A stretch of 64,000 nt of DNA from Nannocystis pusilla. Its GTDB lineage: Bacteria; Myxococcota_A; Polyangia; Nannocystales; Nannocystaceae. The position numbers were made by a program, and so were the translations under genes. This document shows positions 54,740-63,603 of this stretch, piece after piece. Within the stretch, counting starts at the first letter, position 1, and every line of letters begins with the position of its first letter. The stretch is from contig NZ_JAIRAU010000028.1 of the NCBI RefSeq assembly GCF_020073745.1, forward strand, positions 372,001 through 436,000, given 5' to 3'. Under the pieces are notes generated by a model, which was not told where the DNA came from, ran no database searches, and worked only from the letters and a program-made list of their open reading frames with translations.

Positions 54740-55263
54740 ACGCCGGCGGGAGATCGCCCTTGGACGCCGCGCAGGACGCGCTCGACCTCCGGTACATGCG
54801 CGCCGCGCTGGCGATCGCCGAGGCCGCGGCCGCTGCCGGCGATGTCCCGGTCGGCGCGCTCGTCGTGCTCGACGGCGTCGTCCTCGGCACCGGCGGCAAC
54901 ACCCGCGAGCAAGGCGCCGACCCCACCGGCCACGCCGAGATCGTCGCCCTGCGCGAGGCCTGCGCCGCGCGTCGGCGCTGGCGGGTCGACGGCGCCACGC
55001 TCTACGTCACCCTCGAGCCGTGCCCGATGTGCGCCGGGGCGATCGTCAACAGCCGCGTCGCCCGCCTCGTCTACGGCGCCGCCGATCCCAAGGCCGGCGC
55101 CGTCCGCTCGCTCTACAACCTCTGCGACGACCCCCGCCTCAACCACCGCCTGGCGATCGTCCCGGGCCTGCTCGCGGGCGAGTCCGCCGCGCTCCTGCAA
55201 GCTTTCTTTCGCCGCGCCCGCGCCCGCGATAAAACCGGGCGGGGACCGAAGACGCGTGACTGA
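54736..55263 (+). CDS. tadA: tRNA-specific adenosine deaminase
   Basis: The 175-residue zinc enzyme deaminates A34 to inosine in tRNA-Arg(ACG). Motif HAEIVALREA (about 65-75, His and catalytic Glu) and PCPMCAGAIVNSR (about 95-107, two Cys ligands) are intact. The C-terminal region (GAVRSLYNLCDDPRLNHRLAI) is typical of TadA. GTG 54736 overlaps the previous stop by four bases, and the gene in turn overlaps the next by eight, so the three are coupled. Its substrate tRNA-Arg(ACG) is encoded 1.8 kb upstream. The N-terminal 18 residues are an extension over the family minimum. Confidence 0.93.
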   Translation: MNAGGRSPLDAAQDALDLRYMRAALAIAEAAAAAGDVPVGALVVLDGVVLGTGGNTREQGADPTGHAEIVALREACAARRRWRVDGATLYVTLEPCPMCAGAIVNSRVARLVYGAADPKAGAVRSLYNLCDDPRLNHRLAIVPGLLAGESAALLQAFFRRARARDKTGRGPKTRD

Positions 55264-56251
55264 CCTCGCCGCCGTCCAGCAGCTCCTCGCGCACGGGCGC
55301 CTCAGCATCGACCGCTGCGAGCGCGGCCGCACCGCCTTCCTCTCGCACCTCGGCGCCGCCCCCAAGCTCGTCCCCGGCGCCTGGCTCGGCCACCGCGACC
55401 TGCTCTACGCCCTCGCGCTCGCCAACCTCAGCCCGAGCCAGCGCAACAGCCTCGCCCGCGCCGTGCTCGTCGATCACGGCCGCGAGTTCGGCGTCGGTCG
55501 CCTGTCCCTCATGACATGTCCCTCGGGACTCCCGCTCGGCGGCAGCTCGCTCCAGCTGCGCCCGCGCGGCGGCGGCCCGACCTGCCTCTACACCTGGGCG
55601 CTCGGCCCGGGCGCCGGCGCGCTCGCCTGCGACTGGCTGCTGCTGCGAGCCCTGCCGGCCTGGGCCCTCGACGCTCCGCCCGCCCCGCTGGCCCACGCCG
55701 GCCTCGCCACCCTCGCGGCGCTCGGCATGCACGTCGAGATCCTCGTCGCCACCGCCACCTGCGCCCGCCAGATCCGCGACCACGCGCTCGGCGACCTGGC
55801 CTTCACCGCCCACCCGCGCTTCGCGCCGCACCTCGACGGCGCCGCCCGCCCGGTCGGCGAGGGTCGCCCCGAGCCCGCGGCGATCCGCCTGAGCCCGCAC
55901 GACGCCTTCGATCCGCGCACGTTCGGACAGGTCGCAAAGAACAGGTCCCAAGAGCCAGCCGGCCCGATGGCCCTGGTCCTCGTCGACGCCCCGCCGGCCG
56001 TGCACGCCGCTGTCGACACCTGGCTCGCGGGACAGCCGGCGCGCCGCAAGGTCGAGGTCGTCGCCGCCTCCTGCCCCGGCCGCCTCGGCCGCGACGCCCT
56101 CGCCGAGCTGTGGCGCAGCGCCGGCCGCCCCCAGGTGCTCCTGCGCGGCGATCCGGCCTGGACCGCCCGCGCCCTGCCGTGGCTGCAAGGGCTGGGCGCC
56201 ACCGTCGCCGCCCAGCACGACGACGGCACCCAGCTCGGCCTGTTCGCCTGA
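55256..56251 (+). CDS. Hypothetical protein coupled to tadA
   Basis: The 331-residue protein starts at GTG 55256, eight bases before the tadA stop codon. It has no signal peptide or membrane segment and is Ala/Leu/Arg-rich. Parts read as mixed alpha/beta (LHAGLATLAALGMHVEILVA-like strands and helices: AGLATLAALGMHVEILVATA). Two 14-bp repeats lie inside it (55501, 55928), of which the second encodes VAKNRSQEPAG in a probable loop. I recognise no family. The coupling to tadA is the only functional hint. A short loop region with Asp-Pro-Arg-Thr precedes the second repeat. Confidence 0.65.
   Translation: MTDLAAVQQLLAHGRLSIDRCERGRTAFLSHLGAAPKLVPGAWLGHRDLLYALALANLSPSQRNSLARAVLVDHGREFGVGRLSLMTCPSGLPLGGSSLQLRPRGGGPTCLYTWALGPGAGALACDWLLLRALPAWALDAPPAPLAHAGLATLAALGMHVEILVATATCARQIRDHALGDLAFTAHPRFAPHLDGAARPVGEGRPEPAAIRLSPHDAFDPRTFGQVAKNRSQEPAGPMALVLVDAPPAVHAAVDTWLAGQPARRKVEVVAASCPGRLGRDALAELWRSAGRPQVLLRGDPAWTARALPWLQGLGATVAAQHDDGTQLGLFA
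55501..55528. repeat. 14-bp-period array inside the tadA-coupled gene
   Basis: Anchors CCTG (55501) and CATG (55515) flank tccctcatga, and a further unit tccctcggga follows. The protein reads LSLMTCPSGLPL here. Confidence 0.7.
55928..55959. repeat. Second 14-bp-period array inside the tadA-coupled gene
   Basis: Anchors CAGG (55928), CAGG (55942) and CAGC (55956) flank tcgcaaagaa and tcccaagagc. The codons AAG, AAC, AGG and TCC here are unlike the gene's average. Confidence 0.7.
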
Positions 56252-56493
56252 TCGACCGGCGCCCCCGAGCCGCCGCACCGGCACGCGCCCGAGCGCCGCG
56301 CGACCCGGACGGCCACGCGAGCCGCCGGCACCCCCATCTGCGGCGACGGCACCGGCCGCTCCGGAGATCGGTCCGCGCGCGCCGACTCCTAGGGGCCCCT
56401 GGACGCGCCTTTGCGCGCTTTCGCGCATACGCCCGTGCTGCCCCGGCCTGGAGGCCTGCCCGGGCTTTCCGTACAATCGCCGCCATCGCGCGA

Positions 56494-58572
56494 ATGGACA
56501 ACCGACTTCCGCTGCCGTCGTGGGTGCCGCTGGCGCTCGGCCTTATCGCCGTCATCGCCGTCGTGATGGGGGTCGAGCCCGTGATTCCCGGCGTCGTCGC
56601 CGTGGTCGCGGGCGCGGCCGGATGGTTGCTCGGCTCGCGGGCCGAGGCGCTGCTGGCCCACGCCGGCGACGAACGGCAGGCGCTGCGCGAGGTCGAGGCC
56701 CGCAGCCACCAGAGCGAGCGGGCGCTGCACGACGCCAACGCCCACGCGCAGGGCCTGCAGGCCCAGGTGCAGGAGCTGACGGGGCGGCTGCAGAACTGCC
56801 AGGCGCACGGGCAGGAGCTGGCCGCGCGGCTGCAGGCCGAGGCGGGCCAGCTGCGCAACGCGGAGATCGAGCAACGCAGCCTCAACGCGCGCCTGCAGGA
56901 GGTCACCGCCCGCGCGCAGGAGCAGGCCGGGCGGGCGCAGGCCGCCGAGACGCGGATCGCCGACCTCGAGGCGCGGCTGCACGACGCCCAGGCCGAGAAC
57001 CGCGCGCTGCAGCAGAGCGTCCGCGGCGGCGTGCCCGAGCTCGACGTCCTGCGCAACGAGCTCGAGACCGTGCGCCGCGGCGCCAACGAGACCCGCCATC
57101 GCCTCACCAGCGAGCTCGAGGCGAGCCGACGCGAGCAAGAGGCCGGCGCCGCCGAGCTCGCGCGGATCCAGGCCCGCCTCGCCGAGGCGCTCAACCAGCG
57201 CGACGGCGCCGTGCGCGACGCCGAGGAGCTGCGCCGCATGCTCGACGAGGGCGGCGTCAGCACCCGGGGCATCGACGCCGAGGGCGCCGCGCTGATGCAG
57301 GAGCTCGCCGAGGGCCTCGGCACCACCGCCGGCGCGCTCGAAGAGACCTCGCAGGCGCTCAACAACGTCAACGGCGGCCTCAAGGGCATCGCCGACAACG
57401 TCGAGCTGCTGGCCAGCAACGCCGAGGAGAGCGCCAGCTCGATCCTCGAGATGGCGGCCGCCAACGACGAGGTCGCCGAGAGCATGTTGAACCTCGCCGC
57501 CAGCGTGCAGGAGACCGCCACCTCGATCGAGGAGATGACCTACTCGGTCAAGGAGGTGGCCAAGAACATCGAGGCGCTGAGCTCCACCGCCGAGGAGACC
57601 TCGCTGGCGATGACGGCGATGGACACCTCGATCCAGCAGGTCGAGAACAACGCCAACGAGACCGCCGGCCTCTCGGAGGAGGTGGTGTGGGCCGCCGAGG
57701 GCGGCGTGGACGCCATCAACCAGACCATCGAGGTCATCAACCTGATCAAGACCTACTCGGCCGACGGCGTGGCCGTCATCAGCCGCCTGGGCGAGCGGAT
57801 CAGCGAGATCGGCAAGATCCTCAGCGTCATCGACGACGTGTCCGAGCAGACCAACCTGCTCGCGCTCAACGCCGCCATCATCGCCGCCCAGGCCGGCGAG
57901 CACGGCAAGGGCTTCGCCGTCGTCGCCGACGAGATCAAGGACCTCGCCGAGCGCTCCGCCAGCAGCACCAAGGAGATCGCCGACATCATCAAGGCCGTCC
58001 AGCGCGAGAGCCGGAACGCCGTCGAGGCAGTGCAGCGCTCGAGCAAGTCGGTCGACGACGGCGTGCGCGTCAGCCATCAGGCCGAGGACGCGCTCAAGCG
58101 GATCTCCGACGCCGCCCGCCGCTCGACCGGCATGGTCCGCGAGATCGCCCGCGTCGCCGTCCAGCAGACCCAGAACTCCAAGCAGGTCACCGACGCGATC
58201 AACGTCGTCGCCACCACCGTGCAGCAGGTCGCCACCGCCACCGGCGAGCAGGCCCGCGGCGCCGAGCAGATCCTGCGCTCGGCCGAGAAGATGAAGACGA
58301 TCACCCGCCACGTCGAGCGCTCGACCCAGGAGCAGACCCGCGGCTCGCGCCAGATCACCCGCGCGATCGAGACGATCAGCGAGATGGTCAGCCAGCTCAG
58401 CAAGGCCCACCGGGCCCAGACGCAGGGCGCCGACCAGATCGTCGAGGGCCTCAAGTCGGTCAAGGAAGGCATGAACTACCAGCGCAGCCTCTACGAGCAG
58501 CTCAGCACCAGCGTCGGCCTCGCCCCGCCCCGCCGCCAGTCGCGCGGCAAGCCCGGGCCCGCGCGCGCGTAG
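56494..58572 (+). CDS. Methyl-accepting chemotaxis-type signalling protein
   Basis: The 692-residue protein has two N-terminal membrane helices (about 8-25 and 28-46) with almost no periplasmic loop. A coiled coil (about 60-260, Gln/Ala/Glu/Arg-rich) follows, then a long MCP signalling domain. The conserved hairpin tip is DVSEQTNLLALNAAIIAAQA (about 446-465) followed by GEHGKGFAVVADEIKDLAE. A HAMP domain is not evident. Without a sensor domain it must detect something in the membrane or cytoplasm. It is a chemoreceptor-like protein that probably binds a CheA/CheW array; none is encoded nearby. ATG 56494 is the start because the upstream frame is non-coding in character. Confidence 0.88.
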   Translation: MDNRLPLPSWVPLALGLIAVIAVVMGVEPVIPGVVAVVAGAAGWLLGSRAEALLAHAGDERQALREVEARSHQSERALHDANAHAQGLQAQVQELTGRLQNCQAHGQELAARLQAEAGQLRNAEIEQRSLNARLQEVTARAQEQAGRAQAAETRIADLEARLHDAQAENRALQQSVRGGVPELDVLRNELETVRRGANETRHRLTSELEASRREQEAGAAELARIQARLAEALNQRDGAVRDAEELRRMLDEGGVSTRGIDAEGAALMQELAEGLGTTAGALEETSQALNNVNGGLKGIADNVELLASNAEESASSILEMAAANDEVAESMLNLAASVQETATSIEEMTYSVKEVAKNIEALSSTAEETSLAMTAMDTSIQQVENNANETAGLSEEVVWAAEGGVDAINQTIEVINLIKTYSADGVAVISRLGERISEIGKILSVIDDVSEQTNLLALNAAIIAAQAGEHGKGFAVVADEIKDLAERSASSTKEIADIIKAVQRESRNAVEAVQRSSKSVDDGVRVSHQAEDALKRISDAARRSTGMVREIARVAVQQTQNSKQVTDAINVVATTVQQVATATGEQARGAEQILRSAEKMKTITRHVERSTQEQTRGSRQITRAIETISEMVSQLSKAHRAQTQGADQIVEGLKSVKEGMNYQRSLYEQLSTSVGLAPPRRQSRGKPGPARA

Positions 58573-58587
58573 CCGGTCGCCTCGTGC

Positions 58588-58647
58588 CCTGTCTCCGGGG
58601 ACATGCCCTCATGGGCATGTCCCTTTTCGCATGTCTCGCCGAACATG
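58588..58647. repeat. 14-bp-period CATG array, 4 intervals
   Basis: Anchors stand at 58588 (CCTG), 58602, 58616, 58630 and 58644 (CATG), ending in the TTTAAA-rich unit ttcctttaaa. It starts 15 bases after the chemoreceptor stop codon. Confidence 0.85.
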
Positions 58648-58664
58648 TTCCTTTAAAAAGGGGG

Positions 58665-58695
58665 TCCGCTCGCCCGCGTCGGGCGGGCGAGCGGA
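58665..58695. terminator. 12-bp GC-rich hairpin after the chemoreceptor array
   Basis: TCCGCTCGCCCG (58665-58676) and CGGGCGAGCGGA (58684-58695) are perfect inverted copies with a seven-base loop. No U-tract follows. Confidence 0.5.
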
Positions 58696-59012
58696 GAACG
58701 CGCGGGTGCCGGAGGACCTTCGCCCGCGGCCGCCCCACGACCTGTCCCGACGGACACGCGGCTCCTCGAGCCGCCGCCGCGCGCGCCTGCGTACCTGTCC
58801 CTTCGGACACCCTGCCCGCTCGCCCCGGCCGTGGGGGCCCTCGGTCCGGCGATCGCTCGTCCGTCCGGGCGTCGCCGCGCCGGCGCGTGCGGGACGTCCT
58901 GCCTCGTCCCGGTGCGGCCGCCGGGGCCCTCGCTGCGGCCCGCGGACGCTCGCGCGCACAACGCGCCTCCGGCCCGCTCGCCCGCGCGACGGGACACTGC
59001 TATGGTCTGCCG
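58696..59012. other. Gap upstream of tatB
   Basis: This 317-bp stretch holds two single 14-bp repeat intervals (58741, 58793) and a CACAAC-CGCC-like word at 58957, which is shared with several other gene-proximal sites. No gene is seen. Confidence 0.5.
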
Positions 59013-59597
59013 GTGTTCGGCATCGGCCTCACCGAGATGATCCTGGTCGGGATCGTCGCCTTGATGCTCTTCTCGCCCAAGGAGCTGCCCAGCCTGATCA
59101 AGACGCTGGCCGGCATCTACGGCAGCATCCGCCGCACCGCCGAGCAGTTCCGGGCCCAGGTCATGGAGGCCGACGAGCTGCGCGAGCCAATCGAGGAGAT
59201 CCGGGCCGCCTACCACGGCACCAAGGCCGAGCTCGACGGGGCCCGCGACGTCGCCCGCCGCGAGCTCCAGCGCGCCCGCATGGAGGTCGTCAAGGCCCAG
59301 CAGAAGATCAACGAGATCGCCCGCGAGGAGGCCAAGCGCGCCCCTGCCCTCGGGGACAGGCCCGCCGGGACAGGTCCTTCGGAGCAGGTCCCTTCGGCCA
59401 GCTCCGCCCCCGCGGCGGCCCCGGCTCCGGCCGCCGCAGCGGCGACCGTCTCCACCGTCGCCGCCGAGGCGGCCCCGCGGGCCGTGCCGGCCGTCGGGGC
59501 CGTGGCGGCGGGCTCGGCCGCCGCCGAGTCTGGCCCGCGCCCCGTCCCCGGCGCCGTGGCGAGCGCTCCGCGGGCTAGCGAGCGTGACGTCGCATGA
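59013..59597 (+). CDS. tatB: Sec-independent translocase subunit TatB
   Basis: The 194-residue protein starts at GTG 59013 (VFGIGLTEMILVGIVALMLF), with one short membrane helix (about 5-20), the typical Pro in FSPKELPSLIKT and a long amphipathic helix (about 22-110). This is TatA/B-like, and its position before tatC and the long charged helix favour TatB. It recognises twin-arginine signal peptides with TatC. The tail after about residue 110 is Ala/Pro-rich and probably disordered, and it contains a four-interval 14-bp array. The stop overlaps the tatC start (ATGA). Confidence 0.88.
   Translation: MFGIGLTEMILVGIVALMLFSPKELPSLIKTLAGIYGSIRRTAEQFRAQVMEADELREPIEEIRAAYHGTKAELDGARDVARRELQRARMEVVKAQQKINEIAREEAKRAPALGDRPAGTGPSEQVPSASSAPAAAPAPAAAAATVSTVAAEAAPRAVPAVGAVAAGSAAAESGPRPVPGAVASAPRASERDVA
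59343..59402. repeat. 14-bp-period array, 4 intervals, inside the tatB tail
   Basis: Anchors stand at 59343 (CCTG), 59357, 59371 and 59385 (CAGG) and 59399 (CAGC) with units ccctcgggga, cccgccggga, tccttcggag and tcccttcggc. This is the longest array found inside a coding sequence. It encodes ALGDRPAGTGPSEQVPS in the disordered tail. Confidence 0.8.
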
Positions 59598-60511
59598 GCA
59601 CCGGCAAGACCCCGCCTGCGACCGCGCCCGCGGTCCTGCCCGCCGTCCCGCCGGGACAGCCCGGCAACGGCCTCGACGGCCTCGCCGAGGGCCCCGAGGG
59701 CGACACGCCGATGTCGTTCTGGGACCACCTGAGCGAGCTGCGGAGCCGCCTGGTCAAGGCCTTCCTCGGCCTCGTGGTCGCCTGCATCCTCTGCTTCGTC
59801 TACGCCACCGAGCTGCGCGAGTTCTTGGCCGCGCCGCTGCACGCCGCCTGGGCCGCCGCCGGCATGGAGGGCAAGCCCGAGCTGCAGGTGTTGGCGATGA
59901 TGGACGCCTTCATGACCGACATGCGGGTGGCGGTCGCGGCCGGCATCTTCCTCGCCGCGCCGATCGGCTTCTACCAGTTCTGGATGTTCATCGCCCCCGG
60001 CCTCTACGCCCGCGAGAAGCGCTACGTCGTGCCGTTCGTGGCCACCTCCGTGCTCATGTTCCTGGCCGGCGCCGCCTTCTGCTACAAGTTCGTGCTGCCG
60101 TGGACGATCCAGTGGCTGCTCTCGTACACCCAGAGCACCAGCGGCGCCGCGACCACGGTCGCGTACCACCTCACGCTCAACGACTACATCCGCGACGCCA
60201 CCAAGATCCTGGTCGCCTTCGGCGCCGTGTTCGAGTTCCCGCTGCTGATCGCCTTCCTCAGCTTCGCCGGCGTGGTCGACCACCGCGCCCTGCTGCGCTT
60301 CTGGAAGATCTCGGTGATCGCCATCTTCGTCATCGCCGCCGTGCTCACCCCGCCCGAGCCGGTCTCGCAGCTGATGATGGCGTGCCCGATGGTCGGCCTG
60401 TTCTTCCTCAGCGTCGCCGTCTCGTACCTGATCACGCGCAGCCGTGAGAGGGCCGCCGGCCTCGCCGGAGCCGAGCCGGTGCCGCCGGCGCCCGACCTGC
60501 CCGAGGAGTAG
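59594..60511 (+). CDS. tatC: Sec-independent translocase subunit TatC
   Basis: The 305-residue membrane protein has the family's first block in FWDHLSELRSRLVKAFLG (with the Glu that binds twin-arginine signals), six predicted membrane helices, and the conserved FEFPLLIAFLSFAGVV and LTPPEPVSQLMMA. An N-terminal Pro/Gly extension of about 38 residues precedes the first block. It is translationally coupled to tatB (ATGA). A tatA gene is not in the window, so TatA is either elsewhere or the upstream subunit does both jobs. Confidence 0.95.
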   Translation: MSTGKTPPATAPAVLPAVPPGQPGNGLDGLAEGPEGDTPMSFWDHLSELRSRLVKAFLGLVVACILCFVYATELREFLAAPLHAAWAAAGMEGKPELQVLAMMDAFMTDMRVAVAAGIFLAAPIGFYQFWMFIAPGLYAREKRYVVPFVATSVLMFLAGAAFCYKFVLPWTIQWLLSYTQSTSGAATTVAYHLTLNDYIRDATKILVAFGAVFEFPLLIAFLSFAGVVDHRALLRFWKISVIAIFVIAAVLTPPEPVSQLMMACPMVGLFFLSVAVSYLITRSRERAAGLAGAEPVPPAPDLPEE

Positions 60512-60960
60512 CGCTTCGGCGGGGCCGCGCAGGCCGCGTTGCTCGTCGGATCTCGGCCCTGCGCGGCTTTCGGCGCCCGGCCGCGACACAGGAGTCGTGA
60601 CAGGGACCGTTGCTCGGTTCACGAGCCGCGATGCGCCCATCTCGCCCGTGGGCCGGGTCCGATCCTCGTCGGTCTCGCCCGCGCCGGTGTGCCGCAGCGG
60701 CACGTCGACGTGCGGCGCTCGCCCGACGTCGCGGTACCGTATCGCAGCGTTGCGAGCTCCGCGACTGCCTCGCCACCTCGATCCCGCCGCGCCCCCCGCC
60801 TCGCCCGGGGCGCCGTAGCGAGCCGCGCCGTCGCGGCCCGCGACCGTTTGCCCGGGCGCGGGTCCCGGCTCGGGCAGGCGAGTTTGCGCAATTTTTCGCG
60901 TGCCGACGCGCGGGCCAAAACCTTCCCCACGGCGCACAACTCGCCTATTCTTTGCGCCGC
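60512..60960. other. 449-bp gap after tatC
   Basis: No gene, array or strong hairpin is seen. Near the end, CACAACTCGCC (60935-60945) and a TATTCT-like word (60946-60951) lie just before the lipoprotein start and may be promoter parts. Confidence 0.45.
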
Positions 60961-61914
60961 ATGTTCCAGCTTCGCCTTTCGCGGCTCCTGGCCGTGTTCC
61001 TCGCCGTACCTGTGCTCCAGTCCGCCTGCGTGTGCGGCCCCGGGCCCAACGTCGGCGGTTACGACGACCCCTCCGGCAAAGACCCGCCGCGCTCGCTGCA
61101 GGGCGTCAAGTTCATCGAGAGCGAGAAGGGCGAGCCCGAGGTCATCGGCTGCGCCGACGGCCAGCGCGAGGGCTTCGCCGACCTCACTCGGCACAAGCGG
61201 ATCGCCGGCTGTCTCGCCACCTGGGAGGGCACCAAGAGCCTGCGCGACAAGCCGACCGGCAAGGCCTGCGGCGACGACAAGGGCGTCTGCACCTCGCCGG
61301 CCGACGTGTGCGCCAAGGGCTGGCACGTGTGCGGCTACCAGGGCAAGCACGACGACCTCAAGCGGCACACCACCGCCAACGCCTGCAACAAGGAGGCGGG
61401 CCCCGGCAAGTTCGTCGCGGCCATGAGCCACGGCCAGACCGAGGACCTGTGCCCGCCGCCGCCGACCGCCGAGACCGTGTTCCCGTGCATGGACTCCGGC
61501 ATCTGCTCCGAGCCGGTCTGCTGCGGTGACGCCTGCGCGTTCGGCAAGTGCCGCGACGCGATCTGGCGCGGTCAGACCAAGATCTCGCTCGGCAAGGCCG
61601 AGGGCTGCGGCTCGGTCACCTCCGAGCGCAACGGCGGCATCCTGTGCTGCTACGACGGCGACGGCGACCCGGCCGCGGCGGCCGGCGGCGACGCCAAGAC
61701 CGAGACTCCGCCTGCGACCACCGACCCGACCGCCACCGCCACGCCGCCCACCGGCGCCGCCACGCCGCCCACCGGCGCCGCCACCGCCCCGACCGGTCCC
61801 GTCGACTCGACGCGGACTCCGTCGACCGCCCCGCCGGTCGACAGCGCCGAGGTCCCGACCAGCGGGCCCGAGACCGCCCGGCCCACGACCGCCAAGAAGC
61901 CCGGCTCGAAGTAA
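60961..61914 (+). CDS. Cys-rich lipoprotein, unknown function
   Basis: The 317-residue protein has a lipoprotein signal (MFQLRLSRLLAVFLAVPVLQ, lipobox around SAC near residue 23), then a compact domain of about 210 residues with some 15 Cys. Notable stretches are GWHVCGYQGKHDDLKRHT, NACNKEAGPGKFVAAMSH, CCGDACAFGKC and GGILCCYDGD. The GWHVC...FVAA pattern is shared with other myxobacterial surface lipoproteins but the family is unnamed to me. The end is a Thr/Pro/Ala-rich tail with several TPPTGA repeats. It is solitary. A long repeat array follows its stop. ATG 60961 is the only start that gives a signal. Confidence 0.75.
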   Translation: MFQLRLSRLLAVFLAVPVLQSACVCGPGPNVGGYDDPSGKDPPRSLQGVKFIESEKGEPEVIGCADGQREGFADLTRHKRIAGCLATWEGTKSLRDKPTGKACGDDKGVCTSPADVCAKGWHVCGYQGKHDDLKRHTTANACNKEAGPGKFVAAMSHGQTEDLCPPPPTAETVFPCMDSGICSEPVCCGDACAFGKCRDAIWRGQTKISLGKAEGCGSVTSERNGGILCCYDGDGDPAAAAGGDAKTETPPATTDPTATATPPTGAATPPTGAATAPTGPVDSTRTPSTAPPVDSAEVPTSGPETARPTTAKKPGSK

Positions 61915-61972
61915 CCCCGTGGCCCACGCGCGGCCGTCCGCTCGCGCGGCCGGCCGCGTCGGCAATTCAGAA

Positions 61973-62046
61973 CATGTCCTCGAGAACATGTCCTGGCAGC
62001 CACAGCTCTTCGGACATGCTGTCTGTGACATGTCCCGAGCGCCACC
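61973..62046. repeat. 14-bp-period CATG array, 5 intervals, convergent gap
   Basis: Anchors stand at 61973 and 61987 (CATG), 62001 (CACA), 62015 and 62029 (CATG) and 62043 (CACC). The 412-bp gap between the converging genes also has single intervals at 62160 and 62280, and no gene. Confidence 0.85.
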
Positions 62047-62326
62047 TGGCGACCGCTCCCGTCGAGCCGCCTGCCAGGCGCTCTCGCCCACCGCACGTCG
62101 CTCCGCCTTGCGCCCGCCCGACGAACAGCCGTCGCGGGCCTGCCGCGTTCGCGCCCAGACCTGCCCCGAAAGACAGCTCACGCCCGCACGCGCGTCGAGC
62201 CACCGCGCCCCGCCCCCGCCTGCCGCGGGCCCGCCGAGCAGCGCCCGCCCTCATCGATCCGGGCCGCCGCGCGCCTCGACCTGCCCTCATGGACAGCTCG
62301 CGCCCGCCTGCGCGTCCTGCGGCCCT

Positions 62327-62641
62327 TCAGGCCGCGATCTCGCCGCTGCGCACGCCGCTGACGTAGTGTTCGAGCGCATGCAGCTCGGGCCGCATCACCT
62401 CGGTGACGGGTGACGTCGTCACGTCGGTCGCGTAGCCCCAGAACTGCAAGCGGCGCCCGATCCACTCCGCGTCGGCGCCGATCGGCGGCAGCTGGACCGC
62501 GCGCAGACGGAGCGCCGCGTGGCGCCTCAGCCACGCGCCGGTGCTCCGGTCGCGCACGCCCACGCACTCGTCGGCACGCAGGTGATACTCCGTGTGCTTG
62601 GTCGCAAACACGCGATGGCGGCGGCGGTTCTTCGAGCTCAT
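62327..62641 (-). CDS. Small basic protein, unknown
   Basis: The 104-residue cytoplasmic protein starts MSSKNRRRHRVFATKHTEYH, is basic at the N-terminus and acidic at the C-terminus, and has no membrane segment. The sequence CVGVRDRSTGAWLRRHAALR, then LQFWGYATDVTTSPVTEV, looks like a small mixed alpha/beta domain. It is divergent from the rhomboid-like gene by 91 bp. I recognise no family, but the composition and codon periodicity are clearly coding. Confidence 0.65.
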   Translation of the reverse strand: MSSKNRRRHRVFATKHTEYHLRADECVGVRDRSTGAWLRRHAALRLRAVQLPPIGADAEWIGRRLQFWGYATDVTTSPVTEVMRPELHALEHYVSGVRSGEIAA

Positions 62642-62732
62642 GCGCCGGAGCCTGCCAAACCCGCCCGGAGTGCCGCAAAAAACCGGCGTACATCGGCGGG
62701 CGCGCCCGACGCACCTGCTACACTCCCAGACC

Positions 62733-63425
62733 GTGCCGACCTCGCCGTTCTCTGGCCTGCCGCGCTTCCGGCCCGCGAGCTTCTGGCTGCTGGTCGCCGC
62801 AGCGGCCGCCAGCGCGTTCGTCTCGGACCTGCCGCTCGCCCGCCACCTTCAGCTCGGCGCCTCGTTCCTCACCGACCCCGCCCCGTGGCAGCCGCTCACC
62901 GCGCCGTTCCTGTTCCCCGAGGGTCAGCTCGCCGGCCTGATCGGCACCGGCCTGTTGCAGTGGTTCGTCGGCAGTCCGGTCGAGGGCCGGCTCGGGACCG
63001 CGCGCTACCTCGGCCTCGTCCTCGGCGCCGCGGTCGTCGGCTACCTCGTCCTCGGCCTCGTGGGTCTGGCCGTCCCCGCGGCCCTGATGCTGCCCCACGG
63101 CGGCACCACCCCGATCGACCTCGCCGCCCTCGCCGCGTTCGGCGTGCTGTTCGCGCGCGAGCCGGTGTCGATCTTCGGCGTCCTCCCGGTCACCGCGCGC
63201 AGCTTCGCCGGCGTCGCCGTGGCGCTGCTGCTGCTCGGACCGCTGCTCCGCGGCGGCTGGCCAGACATCGTCCCCGGCGTGGTCGCGGCGGGCCTCGCCC
63301 TCGTCGTGGCCCGGCGCTGGCAAAAGCGACCCGCCTCCGGCAAAGTCGGCCCGCGCAAGGGCGGCGGGGGCAAGCGCCCGCGCCACCTGCGGATCGTCGA
63401 CGGCCGCGAGCAATACCTGAACTGA
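62733..63425 (+). CDS. Rhomboid-like membrane protein, catalytic residues not seen
   Basis: The 230-residue protein starts at GTG 62733 and has six hydrophobic segments. The region WQPLTAPFLFPEGQLAGLIG, then LLQWFVGSPVEGRLGTARYL, matches the rhomboid pattern around the second and third membrane helices. The usual GxSG serine motif is replaced by a segment with GGTTPIDLAALAAFGVL, and no suitable His is seen in the last helix, so it is probably a pseudo-protease. The C-terminal 40 residues are basic (RKGGGGKRPRHLRIVDGR), as in cytoplasmic anchor tails. A 14-bp repeat begins four bases after the stop. Confidence 0.65.
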   Translation: MPTSPFSGLPRFRPASFWLLVAAAAASAFVSDLPLARHLQLGASFLTDPAPWQPLTAPFLFPEGQLAGLIGTGLLQWFVGSPVEGRLGTARYLGLVLGAAVVGYLVLGLVGLAVPAALMLPHGGTTPIDLAALAAFGVLFAREPVSIFGVLPVTARSFAGVAVALLLLGPLLRGGWPDIVPGVVAAGLALVVARRWQKRPASGKVGPRKGGGGKRPRHLRIVDGREQYLN

Positions 63426-63603
63426 AGGACATGTCCCCTTCGCCACCTCCGCTCCGCGCGCCCTCGCTCCTCCCTCCCGGCTCCGCCTCCCCCCGCCCCG
63501 CTCCTCGCCGGCGGCTCCGCGTCTCGCACGCGCCCTGGCCAGGCCAAGCCCGGGCGCCTTCGCCCCGCTCCGCTCAGCGCCCGCTTCGCGCCGCCTCGCC
63601 GAA

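Noticed and set aside
57541..58046. Phage or genomic-island boundaries
   Set aside because: No integrase, att-type duplication at the tRNA genes or shift in composition is seen anywhere in the window.
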